Positions 32,987 to 37,989 of a stretch of 37,989 nt of DNA are shown here, one piece after another. The notes under the pieces were generated by a model, which was given only the letters and a program-made list of their open reading frames with translations, had not been told where the DNA came from and did not search any database. Within the stretch, counting starts at the first letter, position 1, and each line of letters opens with the position of its first letter. Location: positions 1-37,989 of the forward strand of contig DAHXNM010000141.1 in assembly GCA_027365375.1 (NCBI GenBank). Direction: 5' to 3'. This DNA is from Ferrimicrobium sp. (GTDB lineage Bacteria > Actinomycetota > Acidimicrobiia > Acidimicrobiales > Acidimicrobiaceae). Made by a program: the position numbers and the translations under genes.

Positions 32987-33834
32987 GCCGAGATCTAGAC
33001 ATACGCATTGGGGTAGTTGGTGGGGGAACCATGGGTTCGTCTATCGCCTCCCAGGTGCTGATGTCTGGATTGTGGGTCACCGTTATCGAGGCCAAGTCAG
33101 ATGCAGCACGACGTGCGCAAGATCGTATCGTCGCCACCATCGACCGGGCCCGCCAGAACGGCTTCACCGATATCTCCAGCGAGGTCATAGAGGAGCGGCT
33201 CTCTGTCGTGACCGACTACGAGCAACTCGTCGGGTCATCTATCGTGATCGAGAGTGTGCCAGAGATCGTTGAGCTAAAGCGCGAGGTCATCACCCGAATC
33301 CGACGGGCGATAGGTCCTGATACGCCGGTCGGATCCAATACCTCCTCGATCGCTATCGGCAGCCTTCAAGAGGGGCTGCCTGGGGCTGAGAGTATCGGCG
33401 GACTTCACTTCTTTAACCCGGTACCAGCATCGGCGTTGATCGAGATAGTGGTAGGGCCGTTGACAGGTTTGCCCGTCGTTGATCTTTTTGGGGAGCTTGC
33501 CAGGTTGCTCGGCAAGGAGGCGATCGTCGTCAACGATGCTCCTGGATTCGCCACCTCAAGGCTGGGAGTTGCACTCGGGCTCGAGGCTATTCGGATGCTC
33601 GAAGACCAGGTGGCGAGTGCTGCTGATATCGATCAAGCGATGGTGCTCGGCTACAGGCACCCAATTGGTCCGTTGCGCCTTACCGACCTGGTTGGTCTCG
33701 ACGTCAGGCTGGCGATTGCCCGATATCTCGAACAGATGCTTGGAGAGCGATTCACGCCGCCGAAACTTCTGATCTCGATGGTCGAGGCTGGTCGCCTTGG
33801 GAAGAAGTCTGGAGAGGGCTTCTTTGTCTGGTGA
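32959..33834 (+). CDS. 3-hydroxyacyl-CoA dehydrogenase (PaaH/FadB2-like)
   Basis: The start is uncertain. The only standard codon before the Rossmann motif is the TTG at 32959, which overlaps the diiron gene by 28 bp; the following ATG is past the motif and would remove it. IRIGVVGGGTMGSSIA binds NAD. SNTSSIAIGSLQ, the catalytic His in GLHFFNPVP, and the C-terminal domain PIGPLRLTDLVGLD with GRLGKKSGEGFF are the family hallmarks. The enzyme oxidises an L-3-hydroxyacyl-CoA to the 3-oxo form. In a phenylacetate pathway this would be the PaaH step (3-hydroxyadipyl-CoA). It shares the operon with two crotonase-type genes, MaoC and thiolase. Confidence 0.9.
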   Translation: MGRDNSSLLGRDLDIRIGVVGGGTMGSSIASQVLMSGLWVTVIEAKSDAARRAQDRIVATIDRARQNGFTDISSEVIEERLSVVTDYEQLVGSSIVIESVPEIVELKREVITRIRRAIGPDTPVGSNTSSIAIGSLQEGLPGAESIGGLHFFNPVPASALIEIVVGPLTGLPVVDLFGELARLLGKEAIVVNDAPGFATSRLGVALGLEAIRMLEDQVASAADIDQAMVLGYRHPIGPLRLTDLVGLDVRLAIARYLEQMLGERFTPPKLLISMVEAGRLGKKSGEGFFVW

Positions 33835-34621
33835 TGCTAGTCACGAGGAGGCCGCGACCTCTGTTTCATCGTCTCAGGCCGCGCAGAGCCAGCCTCTGGT
33901 GATTGTTACCGAGAGCGAGGGGGCGCTTAATCTCGGCCTGAACCGGCCAGACAAACGCAATGCGCTCTCGCTCGCGCTGGTGGACCAGCTTCGTCATGCT
34001 ATTGAGACCCGTCGGAATCGACCTGCAGTCTTGTTGTTGACCTCGACGACACCAGGAATGTTTATTGCTGGTGCAGACATCGGCGAGCTTAATGATCGTG
34101 GTGAAGAGGAGGCCTTCCAAGCGATCAACGTAGAGCTCTTCAATGCTATTGCGCGCTGGCGATGGCCAACCATAGCCGTCATCGATGGACCAGCGTTTGG
34201 AGGTGGGTTGGAGTGCGCGCTCGCGTGCGATCTGCGTGTCGCCTCCCCCACGGCTCGATTTGCTCAGCCGGAGCTTGGACTCGGTATCCTGGCGGGAGCA
34301 GGAGGGAATTGGCGTCTACCTGAGCTCGTAGGCCAGGGGATCGCGCGAAGGATGTTATACCTTGGTGAGGTTCTGGATGCCTCAACTGGGTACTCGGTCG
34401 GTCTCGTTGATCAGCTCTCTGAGGAACCTCTTGCTGCCGCGATTGCCTGGGCGAACGTCATTGGTTCGAAACCCTGGCGGGCGCTAGAGATAACGAAGTT
34501 AGCGTTGGCGACTGGGGGGCACGACTCTACCCGCGTAGTGGATATTTTGGGACAGGCGATTCTCTTTGAATCCGAGGAGAAGCGAGTCCGGATGCAGAGG
34601 TTTTTGAAGCCGAGTCATTAA
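33824..34621 (+). CDS. Enoyl-CoA hydratase/isomerase family protein (PaaF-like)
   Basis: I prefer the TTG at 33824, six bases after GGAGAGG; it overlaps the dehydrogenase end by 11 bp. A TTG at 33797 is the alternative. About 265 residues with the crotonase fold: NRPDKRNALS, oxyanion-hole segment GMFIAGADIGEL, GPAFGGGLECALACDLRVAS and the catalytic Glu in FAQPELGLGILAGAGGNWRL. Glu in both catalytic segments (GGGLE and PELGL) favours water addition, i.e. a hydratase. The N-terminus has a 25-residue Ser/Ala/Gln-rich extension before the domain, which is unusual. Confidence 0.85.
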   Translation: MSGDASHEEAATSVSSSQAAQSQPLVIVTESEGALNLGLNRPDKRNALSLALVDQLRHAIETRRNRPAVLLLTSTTPGMFIAGADIGELNDRGEEEAFQAINVELFNAIARWRWPTIAVIDGPAFGGGLECALACDLRVASPTARFAQPELGLGILAGAGGNWRLPELVGQGIARRMLYLGEVLDASTGYSVGLVDQLSEEPLAAAIAWANVIGSKPWRALEITKLALATGGHDSTRVVDILGQAILFESEEKRVRMQRFLKPSH

Positions 34622-34643
34622 TAGATGATGAAAGGTGGGTATT

Positions 34644-35129
34644 ATGCGCGAGTTTGCGTTGTCTGAGCGCTATCCGATCCTCTACAAGGGTTATGGCGAG
34701 ATCTCTGTTGGAGACAGGCAGGCTACTCGGGGCCGAACTATCACCGAGGGCGATATCACAAGCTGGTGCGCGCTTACAGGAGACTGGTTCTACCTGCATA
34801 CTGATGCAGAGGCCGCCAAGGCGTCGGTATTTCAGCAGGTTGTTGCCCCTGGTATCATGGTTTTTGCGATGGCAACTGGCCTTGCAGTTCCCGCAGACTC
34901 GACTGCCATCATCGCCAACTATGGCTCTGACTCGATTCGCTATCCACACCCAACGTTTGTCGGTGATACGATTCACCTCGAGGCGGAGGTAGTCGCGAAA
35001 GACGATAAGGGGGATGATCGTGGGGTGGTGTCGCTGCGTTGGCAGGTGATCAACCAGAACGGAGTCCTCGTCTGCACCAGTGTGCTGAAGGTGCTCGTCG
35101 CTCGAGAGGTCCCCGCTTATGGCGTTTGA
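34644..35129 (+). CDS. MaoC-like (R)-specific enoyl-CoA hydratase
   Basis: The ATG at 34644 has AAAGGTGG five bases upstream and gives 161 residues. A hotdog fold is indicated by FSVGD-like EISVGDRQATRGRTITEGDI, the hydratase segment DWFYLHTD and the VVAPGIMVFAMATGL helix. The D and H of the hydratase dyad are kept but the Asn between them is replaced (D-W-F-Y-L-H instead of D-x-N-P-x-H). The C-terminal domain of PaaZ, which opens the oxepin-CoA ring, has this fold, so a split ring-opening role is possible. A conventional (R)-hydratase is equally possible. It overlaps the next gene by 11 bp. Confidence 0.8.
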   Translation: MREFALSERYPILYKGYGEISVGDRQATRGRTITEGDITSWCALTGDWFYLHTDAEAAKASVFQQVVAPGIMVFAMATGLAVPADSTAIIANYGSDSIRYPHPTFVGDTIHLEAEVVAKDDKGDDRGVVSLRWQVINQNGVLVCTSVLKVLVAREVPAYGV

Positions 35130-35925
35130 GCGTAGCCTGCCGCTGGAGCTAGCCACCGATGAGCCGGTAGCCTTTGGGGTCGGCGTTGACCTCGCCGAGC
35201 TGTGGCTCAACCGGCCAGCTAGGTTGAATGCCAGCTCAGATGAGATGGTGCGGTCGATCGACTTAGCGTTAGATGCAATCGCTGAACGCTCCCCACGTGT
35301 TCTAGTCGTTGGCGGAGCGGGGCGAGCCTTCTGTGCCGGACGTGACCTCGCCGATGCTCACCCAGAGGATGAGGATGCCGAGGAGATACTCGCCAACGTC
35401 TATAACCCACTGATACTGCGGCTAGCAGGCCTGGACGTGATTACCATAGCCGCGGTGCATGGTGCTGTCCTCGGCACTGGGCTGGGGTTGGCGCTGGCAT
35501 GTGATTTCGTCATCGCCTCGAGCTCCAGCCGGTGGGGATCACCGTTTGCGCGAATTGGCGCGGTCCTAGACTCCGGCGGTCACTACTTTTTCGGGCGGCT
35601 GGGGCACCAGCGGATTATGGAGCTGATCCTGCTCGGCGAGCTATTCGATGGGAGCGATGCATTCAGGTATGGGCTCGCCTCTCGGGTCGTGGACGATGAG
35701 CATTTTGAGGAGGAGGTCGAGCGATATGTCCAACGTGTTGCGCACGGACCAACCCAAGCCTTTCTAGCCTCTAAGCGGATCTTGAACCGGGAACGGATTC
35801 CCAAACTCGCCGAGGTGCTTGCGATGGAGGCCGAGGCCCAAGGTGGCTGTGCGAGGACTCTGGACTACGCGACAGGCATTCGTTCCTTCGTTGGACACCA
35901 AGAACCTCATTTCGAAGGATGCTAG
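35119..35925 (+). CDS. Enoyl-CoA hydratase/isomerase family protein (PaaG-like)
   Basis: This 268-residue crotonase-fold protein has NRPARLNASSDEM, the oxyanion motif RAFCAGRDL, GAVLGTGLGLALACDFVIASSSSRW and VLDSGGHYFFGRLG. The Gly replacing the usual first catalytic Glu (GTGLG), together with Asp in the LDSGG segment, is the pattern of isomerase-type members such as PaaG (ring 1,2-epoxyphenylacetyl-CoA isomerase), which use a single Asp. The ATG overlaps the end of the MaoC gene by 11 bp, so it is coupled to it. Confidence 0.85.
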   Translation: MAFERSLPLELATDEPVAFGVGVDLAELWLNRPARLNASSDEMVRSIDLALDAIAERSPRVLVVGGAGRAFCAGRDLADAHPEDEDAEEILANVYNPLILRLAGLDVITIAAVHGAVLGTGLGLALACDFVIASSSSRWGSPFARIGAVLDSGGHYFFGRLGHQRIMELILLGELFDGSDAFRYGLASRVVDDEHFEEEVERYVQRVAHGPTQAFLASKRILNRERIPKLAEVLAMEAEAQGGCARTLDYATGIRSFVGHQEPHFEGC

Positions 35926-35928
35926 CCG

Positions 35929-36540
35929 GTGGTCGATTCAGCGGCTGATGAGCGCCGTCAGGAGATCGCAAGTTTGGCGGTGAGTCGGTTTGCGCTGCGC
36001 GGCTTTGACGGTACGTCGATGAGTGATCTCGCCCGCCATGTCGGGCTCTCAAAGGCGGGTATCTATCACTACTTTCCTAGCAAGGAGGCGATCCTTTTCG
36101 AGGCACTCCTCGGGCATTCGGAGAGGCTCCTGGCTACGGTGCTCGATGCCGTTGATCGGGGCGGAGATCCATCTGAGAGACTCGGGAGAGTTGTAGAGGT
36201 GATACTGTACCTCTATCAAGACGCTGACGCCTATCATCAAGCTCAGGTCAACGACCTAGCTCGACTGCCCGAGTCCGAGCAGGAGGTTATCCGCAACAAC
36301 GAACGACAGGTGGTCCGGGTGATGGAGGAGCTGCTTGGCCAGCTTGGGGCAGGGTTGGAGATATCGACGATCAAGGCTCTCACCATGTCGACGTTTGGCA
36401 TTCTCAACTGGCATGCTCGCTGGTTCCGTGAAGGACCTGGCAGGATCGAGCTGGTGGAGTACGCGAAGCTGGTGACTGAGTTTGTTCTTGCTGGGATGAC
36501 TGGAGTAGTAGCGATGAGGGCGATGGAGGTTGGACCATGA
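35929..36540 (+). CDS. TetR-family repressor, PaaR-like
   Basis: This 203-residue protein starts at a GTG with AAGGA nine bases upstream. Its HTH reads FALRGFDGTSMSDLARHVGLSKAGIYHYFPSKEAILFEAL, a textbook TetR motif, followed by a helical ligand domain. Lying between the PaaG- and PaaI-like genes in the catabolic operon, it most probably senses a pathway acyl-CoA and binds the palindrome at 31922. The ATG of the next gene overlaps its stop by 4 bp. Confidence 0.9.
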   Translation: MVDSAADERRQEIASLAVSRFALRGFDGTSMSDLARHVGLSKAGIYHYFPSKEAILFEALLGHSERLLATVLDAVDRGGDPSERLGRVVEVILYLYQDADAYHQAQVNDLARLPESEQEVIRNNERQVVRVMEELLGQLGAGLEISTIKALTMSTFGILNWHARWFREGPGRIELVEYAKLVTEFVLAGMTGVVAMRAMEVGP

Positions 36541-36962
36541 CCGAACAGGAGCTCGCGGAGGCGTGTGCTCGGGCGATGTACGCACGTGATCTGGCGTCTC
36601 AGTCGCTAGGGATTGAGCTCGTTAGGGTTGGTCCAGGCAGCGCCAGCCTGACGATGGAGGTCACCGACACCATGGTGAATGGGCACAGGATATGTCATGG
36701 TGGCTACATTTTCTTGCTTGCTGATACCGCCTTCGCGTTCGCTTGCAACACCTACAACTTGGTGACTGTGGCTCAGAGTGCAGCGGTGGAGTTTATCGCC
36801 CCGGTCTACCGTTCAGATAGGCTCGTTGCGATTGCCAATGAGGTTACTCGGTATGGGAGGAATGGTCTCTACGACATTACGATCGAACGTGAGGGCGAGA
36901 CCATTGCTATCTTCCATGGTCGATCGCGATCGTTGGGACAACCGGTTCTAGAGGAGGAGTGA
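36537..36962 (+). CDS. paaI: PaaI-type hydroxyphenylacetyl-CoA thioesterase
   Basis: The 141-residue hotdog thioesterase matches PaaI along its whole length: MYARDLASQSLGIELV, then VNGHRICHGGYIFLLADTAFAFACNTYN with the active-site HGG and Asp, then VAQSAAVEFIAPVYRSD and GRNGLYDITIEREGE. PaaI releases CoA from stalled ring-hydroxylated phenylacetyl-CoA intermediates and so protects the CoA pool. Its ATG overlaps the repressor's stop by 4 bp. This is the most specific marker that the operon handles phenylacetyl-CoA-like compounds. Confidence 0.85.
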   Translation: MTEQELAEACARAMYARDLASQSLGIELVRVGPGSASLTMEVTDTMVNGHRICHGGYIFLLADTAFAFACNTYNLVTVAQSAAVEFIAPVYRSDRLVAIANEVTRYGRNGLYDITIEREGETIAIFHGRSRSLGQPVLEEE

Positions 36963-36964
36963 AG

Positions 36965-37989
36965 ATGTCAAAGGCCTATCTTGTTGGGGGAGTTAGAACT
37001 CCATTTGGGCGCTACGGAGGCGCACTCTCTCCGGTCCGCACCGACGACCTCGCAGCAGGGGTACTAGCTGAGCTAATGCGGCGCTATCCGTCGGTGGCTG
37101 GGCATGTCGATGAGGTGATTCTAGGATGTGCCAATCAGGCGGGCGAGGACAACCGGAACGTCGCGCGCATGGCGGGTTTGCTCGCTGGCTTGGGGGTCGA
37201 GACCCCGGGTGTGACCGTGAACCGACTCTGTGGATCCGGACTTGAGGCGATAATGACGGCCTCGCGCCTGATCAAGAGTGGGGATGGGGAGATCGTCATC
37301 GCCGGTGGAGTCGAGGGTATGTCGAGAGCGCCGTTTGTAATGCCAAAGGCTGCGAGTGCCTTCGACCGTTCTATCGAGGTCTTTGACACCACGCTTGGAT
37401 GGCGTTTTATAAACGCTCGCATGCGTGATGAGTTCGGCGTCGACTCGATGGGGGAGACGGCCGAGAACGTCGCTGAGGAGTTTTCGGTATCCCGAGATGA
37501 TCAGGACGCCTTTGCTATGCGTTCGCAGGAGAGAGCCTCCAAAGCACAGGAGAACGGTCGCCTCGGGCGAGAGATCGTCTCGGTCGAGGTGCATAGCAGA
37601 CGCGAAACGACGGTTGTCGATTGTGATGAGCATCCTCGGTTGACCTCGTTGGACAAGCTCTCTGGGCTGAAACCTGCCTTTCGACACGGAGGAACGGTGA
37701 CGGCCGGCAATGCGAGTGGGCTCAATGATGGCGCCGCCGCTGTGTTGGTCGCCAGTGAACCGGCCGTAGAGCGCTATTCGTTGACCCCGGTTGCGGAGGT
37801 GGTAGCGGGAGCGACCGCGGGTGTCCCTCCGCGGATCATGGGCATAGGACCCGTGCCGGCCTCGCGCCGGGTTATGGATCGCCTGAATCTGCGGATCACC
37901 GATTTCGGGGTCATAGAGCTCAACGAAGCCTTCGCCGCTCAGTCGCTCGCCTGCCTTCGCCAACTTGGTCTTCCAGATGATGCCGACTT
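36965..37989 (+). CDS. Acetyl-CoA acyltransferase (thiolase), PaaJ-like, partial at right edge
   Basis: The ATG at 36965 is 2 bp after the PaaI stop codon; the frame is open to the last base (about 341 residues seen of an expected 390-400). Thiolase signatures are VGGVRTPFGRYGG, the nucleophile Cys in VNRLCGSGLEAI, SGLKPAFRHGGTVTAGNASGLNDGAAAV and ELNEAFAAQ; the final His and Cys motifs lie beyond the edge. In a Paa pathway it would cleave 3-oxoadipyl-CoA to succinyl-CoA and acetyl-CoA. Confidence 0.9.
   Translation, partial: MSKAYLVGGVRTPFGRYGGALSPVRTDDLAAGVLAELMRRYPSVAGHVDEVILGCANQAGEDNRNVARMAGLLAGLGVETPGVTVNRLCGSGLEAIMTASRLIKSGDGEIVIAGGVEGMSRAPFVMPKAASAFDRSIEVFDTTLGWRFINARMRDEFGVDSMGETAENVAEEFSVSRDDQDAFAMRSQERASKAQENGRLGREIVSVEVHSRRETTVVDCDEHPRLTSLDKLSGLKPAFRHGGTVTAGNASGLNDGAAAVLVASEPAVERYSLTPVAEVVAGATAGVPPRIMGIGPVPASRRVMDRLNLRITDFGVIELNEAFAAQSLACLRQLGLPDDAD

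Noticed and set aside
37121..37963. 280-residue minus-strand frame
   Set aside because: Lies wholly antisense to the thiolase, is Arg/His-rich and has no motif; it is a shadow frame.

Overview
The window looks like a piece of the chromosome of an acidophilic actinobacterium of the class Acidimicrobiia, plausibly a Ferrimicrobium or Acidimicrobium relative. This is an inference from moderate GC with actinobacterial-type proteins, frequent GTG/TTG starts, a putative F420-type PPOX protein, a secreted G1 (acid glutamic) peptidase and a proteobacteria-unlike PutA. No rRNA or other taxonomic marker is present, so the genus is a guess.

Layout. (1) 1-1557: insertion-sequence scar. An IS4-family element with 26-bp inverted ends carries a frameshifted transposase and abuts a remnant of an IS110-type transposase. 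(2) 1559-8130, minus strand: a compact operon of a small membrane protein, a fatty acyl-CoA reductase-like/HAD fusion, a zinc alcohol dehydrogenase, a LarA-like (DUF2088) protein and a PlsC-type acyltransferase. Three of its junctions overlap. It looks like a lipid-modification pathway that I cannot match to a described one. (3) 8234-12535: a TetR regulator with a clear promoter, a CmtR-like metal sensor overlapping a PatB/MalY-type C-S lyase gene, and a divergent DHA2 drug exporter ending at a strong terminator. (4) 12856-14372: an alpha/beta hydrolase, a candidate structured RNA with its own terminator, tRNA-Val(CAC), and a sigma-28 (FliA/WhiG)-type promoter. (5) 14419-19229: tandem EAL genes (the first with intact active site, the second degenerate), a membrane-anchored DUF3048 protein and an orphan N6-adenine DNA methyltransferase. 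(6) 19230-20153: almost gene-free, with two copies of a 129-bp hairpin repeat. (7) 20154-30379: a flavin disulfide oxidoreductase, the secreted G1 peptidase, a MFS-PPOX-sirtuin operon, bifunctional PutA and an alpha/beta hydrolase.

(8) 30735-37989 is the most coherent metabolic block. It has a phenylacetate-catabolon-like set (PaaH-, PaaF-, PaaG-, PaaI- and PaaJ-like genes, a MaoC hydratase and a TetR repressor). The multi-subunit PaaABCE oxygenase that should start such a pathway is not in the window; in its place stand a divergently arranged single-subunit R2-like diiron protein and a ferredoxin-reductase. A perfect-arm palindrome sits between them and is a likely TetR operator. The thiolase runs off the right edge.

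The two best candidates for undescribed biology are the LarA/acyl-reductase/PlsC operon and the diiron-plus-Paa cluster. The EAL pair under a flagellar-type promoter and the candidate RNA come next. All functional statements rest on reading motifs by eye; no database search was run.
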